A stretch of DNA of 61,933 nt from Lentimicrobiaceae bacterium (GCA_018001695.1 JAGNHN010000016.1:1-61933), one strand, 5' to 3'. Shown: positions 26,325 through 35,694, numbered from the stretch's first letter. Numbers and translations are program-made. The notes: a model not told the origin generated them from the sequence alone.

Positions 26325-27172
26325 TATATCTCATTTTAGCCATTCTGACGAGCACGACTATACTCGTCGTATTCAAACTCCTGCCCAGGTATCAGGTCCA
26401 CCTTCCCCAGGCGATCACGCTCAACTACCTGACGGCAGCTACCCTTGGCTATCTGAGTATCGCAGGAGAGTTCCGAATTGCTGACATTCCCGGAAAACCC
26501 TGGTTCGCATTCTCCCTGCTCACCGGCCTTGGTCTGATTGCAGGATTCTACACATTTGGTATGTCCACACGTAAGGTTGGAGTCGCGCTGACCTCTGTCG
26601 CCAGCAAAATGTCGGTTGTAATTCCAGTCCTGCTCGGATTTATCGTTTTCCATGACCCGATGGGAATATCCCGTGTCGGAGGCGTACTGCTGGCATTACT
26701 CGCCTTCTACCTCACCCTCTACAGGAAAGGCAGCAGGGCGGCCGGCCTGGCTGTTCTCATTTTCCCTATCCTGCTCTTTCTCATAAACGGGGCCAATGAC
26801 AGCCTTTTCAAGATGGCAGAAGCCTGGTTTATCGGTGATGACTTTGTGCTTTTCCTGGCTACTGCTTTTCTGGTTGCCCTGGTTCTTGGGCTGGCCTTTT
26901 CTTTCTGGCCGGGCAAGCAACGCGAAGGACTGAAAAGCCGGCATGTCGTGGCAGGCATCGTCCTTGGGCTACTTAACTGGTACTCGACCCTGGCCGTGCT
27001 GAAGGGCCTGAGTGTTTTCGATGTCAGTGTGTTTTATCCGGTCTACAATGCCGGTGTTGTCGGGCTTTCAACCCTGATCGGTGCTTTCTATTTCAAAGAA
27101 AAGTTAAGCAACCTGAACTGGGCCGGTGTAGGCCTGGCCCTGCTTGCGATTCTTGTCATCGCAACACGTTGA
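26321..27172 (+). CDS. EamA/DMT-family transporter
   Basis: 283 residues with ten hydrophobic helices in two five-helix halves, as in drug/metabolite transporters: the first half ends with LLALLAFYLTLYRKG and the second with GLALLAILVIATR. Helix-4/5 motifs (VGVALTSVASKMSVVIPV and SVFDVSVFYPVYNAGVVGLS) are typical. It exports or imports a small metabolite across the inner membrane. Start ATG overlaps the NTPase stop by 4 bp. Confidence 0.85.
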   Translation: MIYLILAILTSTTILVVFKLLPRYQVHLPQAITLNYLTAATLGYLSIAGEFRIADIPGKPWFAFSLLTGLGLIAGFYTFGMSTRKVGVALTSVASKMSVVIPVLLGFIVFHDPMGISRVGGVLLALLAFYLTLYRKGSRAAGLAVLIFPILLFLINGANDSLFKMAEAWFIGDDFVLFLATAFLVALVLGLAFSFWPGKQREGLKSRHVVAGIVLGLLNWYSTLAVLKGLSVFDVSVFYPVYNAGVVGLSTLIGAFYFKEKLSNLNWAGVGLALLAILVIATR

Positions 27173-27204
27173 ACTGGATATTGCAGAATGTCTATTTTTA
27201 CAAC

Positions 27205-28158
27205 ATGAGCAAAGCTGAACCTCGTCGTGCAGATTATCTGCGTAAGGCAGCCCTTGTAGGTATCGCCGGTAATGCCATTCTTGCCGGGCTGAAAATCATT
27301 GCAGGAATTGTTGCAGGCAGTTATGCAGTGATTGGCGACGGCCTCGATAGCCTTGCCGATGTCGTCACTTTTCTGATCACGCTGATCGCCGCTCGCGTTA
27401 CAGCCAGGCCCGCCGACCTGAAGTACACCTATGGTTACCAGAAGGCTGAATCGATTGCTACCAAAGCCTTATCCTTCGTCATCTTTTTCGGTGGGGTGCA
27501 ATTCATCATCGCAGCAGTAAACAGGTTAATGGATGCCCAGGCTCACACCATGCCGGGTTATCTCGCACTGGTAGCCACGGTCGCTTCCATTATTGGGAAA
27601 TGGGTCCTGAGCAAGTGGCAACACCGCCTGGGAAAACAATCCGGAAGTGAGTTGCTGATCGCGAATGCACGGAATATGCAGAATGATATTCTGATCTCTT
27701 TCTCAGTCCTGATTGGGCTCGGCCTTACCTATTACTTTCAGCAACCCTTGGTTGACCTCATCCTCGCTTTGCTGGTAGGTCTCTGGATCATCCGCGTGGC
27801 CTACCAGATCTTTATGGAGGCCAACCTTGAGCTGATGGATGGGATCCGTGATCCGGATGTATATTTTAAGATATTCCGTGCAATGGAAACGGTCCCTGAA
27901 GCGACAAATCCACACCGTATCAAGGTTCGGGAATTTGCAGGCAAATATCTGATTGCCATGGATATAGAGGTTGCGCCATCCCTCAACATCGAAGAAGGGC
28001 ACCGAATTGCCTTGAAGCTGGAACAAGCCATCAAGGAGGAGATACCTATGGTTCATGATATCCTTATTCATATCGAGCCCTTTGGCAATGATGAAAAAGA
28101 GGAGGCCGGCATCACACCCAGGGAAGTCCATGAAGCCTACAAAGGCAAACAGAAATGA
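27205..28158 (+). CDS. Cation diffusion facilitator (CDF) metal exporter
   Basis: 317 residues from MSKAEPRR; the longer frame would need a TTG start. Six membrane helices span ~15-200 with a cytoplasmic ferredoxin-like domain after (~205-295: NPHRIKVREFAGKYLIAMDIEVAP). The TM2 site DSLAD has the two Asp of the family's transport site, but the TM5 site reads NMQND, with Asn where Zn-transporting relatives have His. This suggests a metal preference other than zinc (for example Fe/Mn), as an inference only. It is the last gene of the ribD-led run. Confidence 0.9.
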   Translation: MSKAEPRRADYLRKAALVGIAGNAILAGLKIIAGIVAGSYAVIGDGLDSLADVVTFLITLIAARVTARPADLKYTYGYQKAESIATKALSFVIFFGGVQFIIAAVNRLMDAQAHTMPGYLALVATVASIIGKWVLSKWQHRLGKQSGSELLIANARNMQNDILISFSVLIGLGLTYYFQQPLVDLILALLVGLWIIRVAYQIFMEANLELMDGIRDPDVYFKIFRAMETVPEATNPHRIKVREFAGKYLIAMDIEVAPSLNIEEGHRIALKLEQAIKEEIPMVHDILIHIEPFGNDEKEEAGITPREVHEAYKGKQK

Positions 28159-28213
28159 AGCGATAGCGCCTTAGGACCAAAAGTGATCATTCAGTACCAA
28201 TCATCATAAATGT

Positions 28214-29986
28214 ATGACAAAGAACATTATACATATTAGAACACTGCTGCTTCTATTGGCAGTCATGGCCCTGCTCCCGGGCTGCCATCGGAACCATTCA
28301 GGCACAGAACACCTGATTATTGTACAAACGAGCGATATCCATGGTGCCATTTTTCCTTATGATTTTACTTTAGATAGTGCATCTCAAGGATCATTGGCTC
28401 AGGTACATCAGCTTGTCGACTCTCTGCGACGAAACCATCCGGGCGCGCTCATACTTCTCGACAACGGGGACCTGATACAGGGTGATCCCTCGTCGCATTA
28501 TTATAATTTTATTCAGACTGACAGTATTCATTTGTTTTCAAGGGCGTTGAATTTCATGGGCTATGACGCAGCCACTATGGGGAATCACGATCTTGAGGGT
28601 GGGCATGCCGTGTACGACCGGATGGTGGCAGCAAGTCAATTCCCCTGGCTGGGGGCCAATATCCTCAGGACCTCCGATTCAATCCCATACTTCAAGCCCT
28701 ATCATATCCTGCAACGTGGTGATCTGAAAGTGGCTGTATTGGGACTGATCACGCCACAGGTACCCCAATGGCTCCCATCTTTCTTATATGAGGGCATGTA
28801 TTTTGATGATATGGTGGCCAGTGCACAGAAATGGGCAGACATTATCGAGAGAGACGAGCAGCCTGACATTCTGATCGGGCTATTTCATGCAGGCGTTGAT
28901 ACCAGTGCGAAGGGATATGGCGCATTTGCCGAACATGCCTCTGCTGCAGTAGCTGCGAAGGTGGCAGGCTTTGATCTCATCCTTGCCGGCCATGACCATC
29001 GTGGCTGGAATACCCGCGTACCGGGTCCGGAAGGCGACAGTGTGCTGATTCTGGCACCTGGTAGCCGGGGCAAGGATGTGGTGGTGGCAGAGTTGGAGAT
29101 ACACCAGAAAAGCAAGCAGATTATCAGCAAACATTGGGATGCCAGGCGGGTAAGCCTAGAAGTCATTCCTCCCAACCCGGCCTTCATGAAGCGATTTGAA
29201 GCTGATTATGAGAATATCCGTCGCTATGTGGCAGATACCCTTGCCTGGTTGCAGCAACCACTGCCTTTTCAGCCGGCCTTGTTTGGCCCTTCTGCAGCTG
29301 TCGACCTGATACATGAAGTGCAATTAGATGCCAGTGGTGCCCAGATATCCTTTGCTGCCTCCATGTCATACGAGGGGTCTCTCGCTGCCGGTCCGGTTTG
29401 TGTCCGGGATCTTTTCCGTCTCTATCGCTACGAGAACTACCTATATGTGATGGAATTAAGTGGTCAGGAGGTGGATCAATTCCTTGAATATGCCTGTGGA
29501 AGGTGGTATGCGCAGATGCACACAGAGGAAGATGACCTGCTGCAATATCAGTATGACGGAGCGGGCAACATCAGCAGGCGGGGCAAGTATCCTGCCACGG
29601 TAGAACCCTTTTATAATTATAGCACTGCTGCTGGCATCAGGTATACGGTTGATGTGCGGAGGCCAGCAGGTGACAGGGTAGAGATTCTATCTTTCGAGAA
29701 TGGTGATCCTTTCCGCGCTGATGCCAGATACCGCGTCGCCATCAATTCCTACCGGGCCCATGGAGGCGGTGGGCATTTGACACAGGGTAGCGGTATCGTC
29801 AGAGACAGCCTCCCTGGCAGAATCGTGTGGAGCTCTGATAGCGAGATCCGCAGCCTGATGGCCGCATGGTTTCGTAAGACAGCTAAGGTTCACCCAAAGG
29901 CAAGAGGTAATTGGTCGGTAGTGCCGGCAATCTGGCACAAGGCCGCGGTACAAAGAGAAACAGAGAGATGGTCAATACCTGAATGA
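28214..29986 (+). CDS. Lipoprotein bifunctional metallophosphatase/5'-nucleotidase (UshA-like)
   Basis: 590 residues. It has a lipoprotein signal (lipobox LLPGC at ~20-24). The N-terminal calcineurin-like phosphatase domain carries the metal motifs TSDIHGA, DNGDLIQGD, GNHDLE and LAGHDHRG in order. The C-terminal 5'-nucleotidase domain (~375-560) has YRVAINSYRAHGGGGH. It hydrolyses nucleotides or 2',3'-cyclic nucleotides outside the inner membrane to release phosphate and nucleoside. The gene is monocistronic or co-transcribed with the YigZ gene 15 bp downstream. The upstream spacer (55 bp) shows no Pho-like box. Confidence 0.9.
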   Translation: MTKNIIHIRTLLLLLAVMALLPGCHRNHSGTEHLIIVQTSDIHGAIFPYDFTLDSASQGSLAQVHQLVDSLRRNHPGALILLDNGDLIQGDPSSHYYNFIQTDSIHLFSRALNFMGYDAATMGNHDLEGGHAVYDRMVAASQFPWLGANILRTSDSIPYFKPYHILQRGDLKVAVLGLITPQVPQWLPSFLYEGMYFDDMVASAQKWADIIERDEQPDILIGLFHAGVDTSAKGYGAFAEHASAAVAAKVAGFDLILAGHDHRGWNTRVPGPEGDSVLILAPGSRGKDVVVAELEIHQKSKQIISKHWDARRVSLEVIPPNPAFMKRFEADYENIRRYVADTLAWLQQPLPFQPALFGPSAAVDLIHEVQLDASGAQISFAASMSYEGSLAAGPVCVRDLFRLYRYENYLYVMELSGQEVDQFLEYACGRWYAQMHTEEDDLLQYQYDGAGNISRRGKYPATVEPFYNYSTAAGIRYTVDVRRPAGDRVEILSFENGDPFRADARYRVAINSYRAHGGGGHLTQGSGIVRDSLPGRIVWSSDSEIRSLMAAWFRKTAKVHPKARGNWSVVPAIWHKAAVQRETERWSIPE

Positions 29987-30001
29987 AAGAAATGTTGATT
30001 G

Positions 30002-30610
30002 ATGACCGAAGACACTTATACAACCCTGGAGGGTCCATCGCAAGGAAGCTATAAAGAAAAAGGAAGCCGTTTCCTGGCTTTTGCCTATCCAGTCTCATCC
30101 TCCGAAGAGGCCCAGGACACCCTTCTTGCCTTGCGCAGACAATATCATGATGCCCGTCACCATTGCTATGCCTACCGGCTGGGCCATGATGGCAGTCAGT
30201 ACAAACTCAGCGACGATGGAGAGCCATCGGGAACCGCCGGAAAACCCATTCATGGACAGCTGTTGTCCTTCAATCTGACACAGGTATTGGTGGTGGTCAT
30301 ACGATACTTTGGCGGCGTAAAGCTGGGAACAGGGGGCCTGATTACAGCATATAAGATAGCAGCACGTGACGCCCTGGAGCAGGCCAAGCTAAAAACCTGC
30401 ATCATCACATCCATGATGCGGATCAGATATCCGTTCGCCCGTACGAGCGAAGTCATGCGCATACTCAAGGAGATGGAAGTGCGTATCGGGAGCAGCCAGT
30501 ATGCTAACGACTGCCTTGTAGAGGTGGAAATACGACGCAGAGACCTTGCAACCTTAAAATCCAGGCTGGATCTGTTGTATGATGTTCTGGTTGAGATCGG
30601 AGTAGAATAA
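30002..30610 (+). CDS. YigZ/IMPACT family protein
   Basis: 202 residues from the ATG at 30002 (a TTG lies directly before it). The N-terminal UPF0029 domain has the family signatures ARHHCYAYR, DDGEPSGTAGKP and VVVIRYFGGVKLGTGGL, and a DUF1949-like C-terminal domain follows. YigZ relatives are linked to translation stress in eukaryotes (IMPACT) and are of unclear role in bacteria. It is convergent with the thioesterase gene, 10-bp gap. Confidence 0.92.
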   Translation: MTEDTYTTLEGPSQGSYKEKGSRFLAFAYPVSSSEEAQDTLLALRRQYHDARHHCYAYRLGHDGSQYKLSDDGEPSGTAGKPIHGQLLSFNLTQVLVVVIRYFGGVKLGTGGLITAYKIAARDALEQAKLKTCIITSMMRIRYPFARTSEVMRILKEMEVRIGSSQYANDCLVEVEIRRRDLATLKSRLDLLYDVLVEIGVE

Positions 30611-30620
30611 GAGCCTGTTA

Positions 30621-31025
30621 TCAAAAATACGGTTGGAAGAGATCCAGGAACCACTTCGGAGGTCTCACCGGTTTGCGGTGCAGCAGATCTGTGAAGACAA
30701 GCGTTGTTTCACCCTGATTGATCATTGTATCTGATTCATTAAATATTTCGTACCGGAACAACATCCGGACGCCAGGAAGTGCCGGGATGATGGTCTTTAT
30801 TGTGAGCAAGTCATCATAATAAGCCGGCCACAGGTATTTTATCGAGAGGTTGGCAACAGGCATCAAAATGCCCGAATCTTCCAGAATCCGGTAGGATGTT
30901 CCCAATTCCCGGAGGGCTTCGACCCTTCCTACCTCATAATACATGGGGTAATTCCCATAATACATGTATCCCATCCGGTCAGTTTCGGCATAAATGACCC
31001 TGCGCCGGGTAATGGAGGTGAGCAT
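30621..31025 (-). CDS. Acyl-CoA thioesterase, YbgC-like hotdog fold
   Basis: 134 residues, single hotdog domain. The motif ETDRMGYMYYGNYPMYYEVGR matches the TDxxGxxYxxNYxxxxExxR signature of the 4-hydroxybenzoyl-CoA thioesterase/YbgC family (catalytic Asp at 16). It hydrolyses acyl-CoA or acyl-ACP thioesters in the cytoplasm. It is divergent from dnaA across a 508-bp spacer that contains a perfect 19-bp palindrome. Confidence 0.88.
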   Translation of the reverse strand: MLTSITRRRVIYAETDRMGYMYYGNYPMYYEVGRVEALRELGTSYRILEDSGILMPVANLSIKYLWPAYYDDLLTIKTIIPALPGVRMLFRYEIFNESDTMINQGETTLVFTDLLHRKPVRPPKWFLDLFQPYF

Positions 31026-31533
31026 ATCATGTTGGTTTAGACCTGGCTAAAGTAATACTTCTTTCTTCCGGAAAAAAAATCTTAAGTTTCGTACTCTGAG
31101 GCTTGAATTCCTGAGAAAATTTCTCTATTTTTCACCCCTGAATTGAGCCATAATCCCTGATAATTCGGACTTGCAGAAGAATTGACTGATAATCAGTCAA
31201 CCATGATCAGAACGCTCCAAAAAATTGTCAACCAAGGGCGATTGGCCCCGTTCCAAGTCCGAAACACTAAGTTATACCTAACCAGCGCTTTACCTCATGA
31301 CAAAACCGAAATACCCTGAATAACAGCATATTACAGCGAAGTCATCCTTGCTTATAGGACAATTTTTCTATAAAATCAATATTGACCAGGCTTTTTTTTC
31401 AACCTATTTGCTGTGATATTTGTCTTCCGAACCCGCGCATCAGATTCACCGGTTCGTATTCCTGGCACAAAGCAAGGATCGTTAGGGTCCTGAAATGTTT
31501 TCATTTGTAGATCCAAAAGGGTAAAAGACTGTG
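31026..31533. other. Palindrome-rich spacer upstream of dnaA
   Basis: 508 bp without a gene. It holds a 19-bp odd palindrome at 31182-31200, a 10-bp inverted repeat whose arms (31164-31173 and 31254-31263) enclose it, and GAGAAAATTTCTC at 31113-31125. I found no TTATCCACA-type DnaA box on either strand, so I do not call it oriC. Confidence 0.6.
31182..31200. promoter_or_regulatory. 19-bp perfect palindrome, probable operator
   Basis: TTGACTGATAATCAGTCAA has 9-bp arms around one central base. The form is like operators of TetR-type regulators of acyl-CoA metabolism, which would fit the thioesterase gene 157 bp away, but no regulator gene is present in the window. An alternative is a dnaA control site. 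Confidence 0.5.
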
Positions 31534-32970
31534 ATGGAAAAGGATTTTATTGGCGTATGGGATAATTGTCTCAACATTATCAGGGACAACATCAGCCACC
31601 AGAAGTTCAAAACGTGGTTCGAACCTATCAAACCAATAAAGCTCGAAGAAAATGTGCTGACGATACAGGTTCCCAGCCAGTTCTTTTATGAATGGCTGGA
31701 AGAACATTATATCAACCTGTTAAAGAAGACCATCCGCCAGGAGCTTGGACAAGATGGCAGGTTGGAATATAGCATCGTCATGGATGGCTCCTATTCCAGC
31801 AAAGACCCTTTCACCATCAAAATGCCCACCAGCGATAAGCCATCGGTGAGCAATGAACCCGTCAGTATGCCCATTGATATTAATAAAGGCCGTTCCAAAG
31901 ATATCCCTAATCCCTTCATCATCCCCGGGCTGAAGAAGCTCAAGGTCCATTCACAACTGATCGATACCTTGTCTTTTGATAATTTCATTGAGGGTGAATG
32001 CAACCGCCTGGCGAGGTCTGCCGGCTACGCCGTTGCCAACAATCCTGGTAAAACAGCTTTCAACCCTCTATTTATCTATAGTCCGACAGGCCTGGGAAAG
32101 ACGCACCTGGCCCATGCTATCGGGTTGCAGGTCAAAAGTAATTTCCCGGATAAGACCGTGCTTTACCTGGCCACCGAACAGTTCATCCAGCAGTTCGTCG
32201 AATCAGTACGCAATAATACCCAGAACGATTTCGTACATTTTTACCAGATGATCGATGTACTGATCATCGATGATATCCACTGGCTTTCAGGCAAAGAGAA
32301 GACACAGAATGTCTTCTTCCACATATTCAACCACCTGCACCAGAACGGCAAACAACTGGTCATCACATCCGACAAACCACCGGTGGAGCTGAAAGGCATG
32401 GAAACCAGGTTATTGTCGCGCTTCAAATGGGGCCTTGCCGCTGATATGCAGGTTCCAGACATTGAAACCCGTATTGCCATCCTTGATAAGAAACTATATA
32501 CCAATGGCATCACTATGCCTCGGGATGTTGTGGAATACCTAGCTTACAGCATTTCCACCAACATCCGCGAGCTTGAAGGTGCCCTGATCAGTATCCTGGC
32601 CCAATCCAGCCTCAACAAAAAGGAGATCACCCTGGAACTGGCCAAGCAGATGATCGATAAATTCGTCAAGAATACGTCCCGTGAGATTTCCATCGACTAT
32701 ATCCAGAAGATGGTGTGCGACTACTTCAACCTGCCGCTGGAGATGATGAACTCCAAGACCCGCAAACGCGAGATTGTGCAGGCAAGGCAACTGGCGATGT
32801 ATTTTGCAAAAAAACACACCAAGTCCTCCCTGGCTACCATCGGGCTCAATTGCGGGAATAAGGACCATGCTACGGTTCTCCATGCCTGCCGTACGGTTAA
32901 CAACCTGATTGAGACTGATAAGCAGTTCAGGATCTATGTTGAAGAACTGGAGAAGAAGATCCGTATCTGA
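31534..32970 (+). CDS. dnaA: Chromosomal replication initiator protein DnaA
   Basis: 478 residues from the ATG (a GTG lies one codon before). Domain I covers ~1-85 (WDNCLNIIRDNISHQKFKTWF) and a variable linker ~86-140. The AAA+ domain has Walker A SPTGLGKTH and Walker B VLIIDDIHWL. Domain IV at the C-terminus carries the DNA-binding signature GNKDHATVLHACRTV. It unwinds the origin. dnaN is not beside it; the next gene is a protein-tyrosine phosphatase, as gene order around dnaA is loose in this phylum. Confidence 0.97.
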   Translation: MEKDFIGVWDNCLNIIRDNISHQKFKTWFEPIKPIKLEENVLTIQVPSQFFYEWLEEHYINLLKKTIRQELGQDGRLEYSIVMDGSYSSKDPFTIKMPTSDKPSVSNEPVSMPIDINKGRSKDIPNPFIIPGLKKLKVHSQLIDTLSFDNFIEGECNRLARSAGYAVANNPGKTAFNPLFIYSPTGLGKTHLAHAIGLQVKSNFPDKTVLYLATEQFIQQFVESVRNNTQNDFVHFYQMIDVLIIDDIHWLSGKEKTQNVFFHIFNHLHQNGKQLVITSDKPPVELKGMETRLLSRFKWGLAADMQVPDIETRIAILDKKLYTNGITMPRDVVEYLAYSISTNIRELEGALISILAQSSLNKKEITLELAKQMIDKFVKNTSREISIDYIQKMVCDYFNLPLEMMNSKTRKREIVQARQLAMYFAKKHTKSSLATIGLNCGNKDHATVLHACRTVNNLIETDKQFRIYVEELEKKIRI

Positions 32971-33035
32971 TTCAGCACTTACTTGACAACTTTCTTGATT
33001 ATCTGTATCTTCCCCAATGAAAAAAACATGGAGGT

Positions 33036-33503
33036 ATGAATATACTATTCGTTTGTCTGGGCAATATTTGCCGCTCCCCCATGGCGGAGGGCATCCTAAA
33101 ACAGAAATTCAGAGATAACGGAATTGCCGGTCTGGTTGAAAGTGCCGGTTTTGAGTCGTATCATATCAACGAACCCCCTGACGACCGTGCCATTGAAACA
33201 GCCAAAGCCCACGGGATCGATATCCGTGCCAAACGTGCGAAGCTCTTCTCCAGTGAGGATTTTGACCGCTTCGACCATATTTATGTCATGGATGAGAAAA
33301 ATTTCCGTGATATTTCTTTCTTTATCAGAAATGATGAGGACAAAGCCAAGGTCGATTTTGTCATGAACCTGCTGGAGCCCGGCAGAAACAGTGCGGTACC
33401 AGATCCGTACTACCGCCGCATCGAAGCCTGCGAAGAAGTCTTCGGCGTATTGTCCAGGGCCTGCGACGTTATCATCAATCGGATTAAAGATGGCAGCCTC
33501 TGA
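33036..33503 (+). CDS. Low-molecular-weight protein-tyrosine phosphatase
   Basis: 155 residues. The P-loop is CLGNICRS with nucleophile Cys7 and Arg13, and the general acid Asp is in VPDPYY near residue 127. It removes phosphate from tyrosines; in bacteria it often opposes BY-kinases in capsule control, although no kinase is encoded nearby. It lies 65 bp after dnaA and 12 bp before the dehydratase gene, so the latter is probably co-transcribed. Confidence 0.93.
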   Translation: MNILFVCLGNICRSPMAEGILKQKFRDNGIAGLVESAGFESYHINEPPDDRAIETAKAHGIDIRAKRAKLFSSEDFDRFDHIYVMDEKNFRDISFFIRNDEDKAKVDFVMNLLEPGRNSAVPDPYYRRIEACEEVFGVLSRACDVIINRIKDGSL

Positions 33504-33515
33504 TTATCAGCCAAT

Positions 33516-34460
33516 ATGCCGGTAACACAGGATCAAATCCAGACGGCCATCCGCCGCATTCAGCCTTATGTGCATCATACGCCTGTACTAACCAGTGAGT
33601 GGATTAACAGGTATACCGGAGCGACGCTATTTTTTAAATGTGAGAATTTTCAGAAAGCCGGGGCATTTAAATCCAGGGGTGCCGTGAATGCCGTATTCAG
33701 TCTTGATGAAGCGGACAAAAAGGCTGGTGTCTGCACGCATTCAAGTGGCAACCATGCACAGGCACTTGCCAGGGCAGCCTCGCTACGTGGCATTCCATCG
33801 TATATTGTCATGCCCGATAATTCCCCGAAAGCCAAAGTAGCTGCAGTACAAGGATATGGAGGTCAGATTACTTTTTGTCCACCAACCCTTGCGGACCGGG
33901 AACGCACACTGGCCCAGGTCAAAGCCATGACGGATGCCACTGAGATTCACCCATACAATGATTACCGCACCATTACCGGGCAGGCAACAGCAGCATGGGA
34001 GTTTCATCATCAGATTGTAGATCTGGATATCATCATGACACCAGTCGGCGGTGGTGGCTTGTTAAGCGGAACAGCGCTCTCCACTGCTATCTTACGACCA
34101 TCCTGTCTGATCTATGGTGCCGAGCCGGCAGGCGCAGATGATGCCTGTCGTTCTTTAAAGGCCGGCCACATAATACCCTCCGAACAACCCAAAACTATTG
34201 CCGATGGGTTATTGACATCCTTGGGAACCTTGACATTTCCCATCATTCATCAGCATGTCAAAGCCATCCACACCGTTAGCGAGGAGAACATCATCCTGGC
34301 CATGCGTACCATTTGGGAGCGGATGAAAATCATCGTCGAACCATCAGCCGCCGTCGGATTGGGTGTTGTGTTGCAGTACCCTGAATTATTCAAGGGCCGG
34401 CGGACTGGCGTGGTTTTATCAGGTGGCAACCTCGACCTTGACCACTTACCCTGGCAATGA
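33516..34460 (+). CDS. PLP-dependent serine/threonine dehydratase or serine racemase
   Basis: 314 residues, fold-type II. The Schiff-base Lys52 is in AFKSRGA, the substrate loop is SSGNHAQALA, and the phosphate-binding glycine loop is PVGGGGLLSG. Length and the lack of a C-terminal ACT domain point to a catabolic threonine/serine dehydratase or serine racemase, not biosynthetic IlvA. The next gene starts two bases after its stop codon. Confidence 0.9.
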   Translation: MPVTQDQIQTAIRRIQPYVHHTPVLTSEWINRYTGATLFFKCENFQKAGAFKSRGAVNAVFSLDEADKKAGVCTHSSGNHAQALARAASLRGIPSYIVMPDNSPKAKVAAVQGYGGQITFCPPTLADRERTLAQVKAMTDATEIHPYNDYRTITGQATAAWEFHHQIVDLDIIMTPVGGGGLLSGTALSTAILRPSCLIYGAEPAGADDACRSLKAGHIIPSEQPKTIADGLLTSLGTLTFPIIHQHVKAIHTVSEENIILAMRTIWERMKIIVEPSAAVGLGVVLQYPELFKGRRTGVVLSGGNLDLDHLPWQ

Positions 34461-34461
34461 A

Positions 34462-35194
34462 ATGAAGAAAGCAGCGCAGCATAAGGCAACCCTGTGGCTC
34501 TTGCCCGTCACACTCGGAGATACGCCCGTCGAAACCGTACTACCATCATACAACCTGGATGTCATTCGCTCTTTGGAATATTTCATTGCTGAGGACCTGA
34601 GATCTGCAAGGCGGTTTTTTACGCAGTGCCGGCTATCATGGCGACCTGGATCCGCATAAGTTTCAGACACTGAATGAGCATACCAGGGAAAATGATTTCT
34701 TTGATCTGGTTTCCTGGATCCAGGACCGTGGAGTGTGCGGATTATTGTCTGAATCGGGATTACCCTGTATCGCTGATCCGGGAGCCAGGCTTGTTCAACT
34801 TGCCCGGGCTGCCGGCATACACATCAGGCCATTGAGTGGACCATCTTCCCTTTTCCTGGCCCTGATGGCTTCCGGGTTTGATGGACAGCACTTTACATTT
34901 CATGGTTACCTACCCATTGACAAGTCAGTCAGGGCGCAGACCATTCGCGAACTGGAGCGGAATGCCCGCCAGGGAAGAGGAACCCAGATTTTCATCGAAG
35001 CACCCTACCGCAACAACCAGATGTTGGCTGAGCTGTTGCGGTTATGTTCACCCGAAACCTGGCTTTGTGTGGCATCGGAACTCACGACTCCCCAGGAATG
35101 GATACGGGCAGATGCCATCGCTTCCTGGAAGAAATCCCTGGTTGACCTTCACAAGCGCAATGCTGTCTTTCTGTTAGCGGCTTATCCTCAGTGA
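34462..35194 (+). pseudogene. SAM-dependent methyltransferase (tetrapyrrole methylase/RsmI-like), frameshifted
   Basis: Two frames together encode one RsmI-related protein of about 243 residues. The first (from 34462) gives ATLWLLPVTLGD...LRSARRF and stops at 34659; the second continues with AGYHGDLDP...ENDFFDLVSW and CGLLSESGLPCIADPGA to 35194. Removing one T from the T6 run at 34615-34620 joins them and restores RRFLRSAGYHGD, the expected family sequence. Joining therefore needs a +1 shift, not a -1 slip. It is either a homopolymer error in the assembly or a recent frameshift mutation; coding quality on both sides is intact, which favours an error. The tail overlaps slyD by 7 bp. Confidence 0.85.
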
Positions 35195-35694
35195 TGATGG
35201 CCACCATGGCCATGCACATGTCCATGGTCAATTTCCTCCGGCGTAGCGGCCCTCACTTCCACAACCTCACCCGTGAAATACAGGTTCTGACCGGACAAAG
35301 GATGGTTGAAATCCATCGTAACATATTCTTCCCCAACCTCTACTACGCGGCCGTGCATCAGGTTGCCATCCATGTCGCGCATCGGAAGAAAGGTTCCCTC
35401 CACCAGCAGGTCTTCCTCCAATTTACCCTCAACTTCAAATGCCTGCAATGGGATATCGACGATGGCCTCTTCATCTGTTGGACCATAAGCCTCATCTTCT
35501 GTCATTCCAAATGAGAACACATCACCGGCTTTCAGGCCGCTCAGGTTTTGCTCGAACTTCTCCAGCAGTACACCTGCTCCAAACAAGAACACGGAAGGAT
35601 TATCCTTCTCAACTTTTTCTACAATCTCTCCATCCTGATCATCCACATGAAGCGTGTAGGCGAGGGAGACAACGGCATGCTTACCAATTTCCAT
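35188..35694 (-). CDS. slyD: FKBP-type peptidyl-prolyl isomerase, SlyD-like
   Basis: 168 residues. It has the split FKBP domain with an insert-in-flap domain: VSLAYTLHVDDQDGEIVE, then VFLFGAGVLLEKFEQNLSGLKAGD, and the flap insert ~70-130, ending with FNHPLSGQNLYF. A C-terminal His-rich tail (about eight His in the last fourteen residues) should bind nickel or other metals. It acts as a prolyl isomerase and chaperone, and in some bacteria as a nickel donor for hydrogenases. The hydrogenase here is iron-only, so that role does not apply. It converges on the methyltransferase gene. Confidence 0.93.
   Translation of the reverse strand: MEIGKHAVVSLAYTLHVDDQDGEIVEKVEKDNPSVFLFGAGVLLEKFEQNLSGLKAGDVFSFGMTEDEAYGPTDEEAIVDIPLQAFEVEGKLEEDLLVEGTFLPMRDMDGNLMHGRVVEVGEEYVTMDFNHPLSGQNLYFTGEVVEVRAATPEEIDHGHVHGHGGHHH

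Noticed and set aside
31026-31533. oriC next to dnaA
   Set aside because: No TTATCCACA-like DnaA boxes on either strand and no clear unwinding element.
34600-34640. Programmed -1 ribosomal frameshift in the methyltransferase gene
   Set aside because: Joining the frames needs +1, and the T6 run is not a canonical slippery heptamer for that direction.
35188-35694. SlyD as nickel chaperone for the hydrogenase
   Set aside because: The hydrogenase in this window is an iron-only enzyme and does not need nickel.
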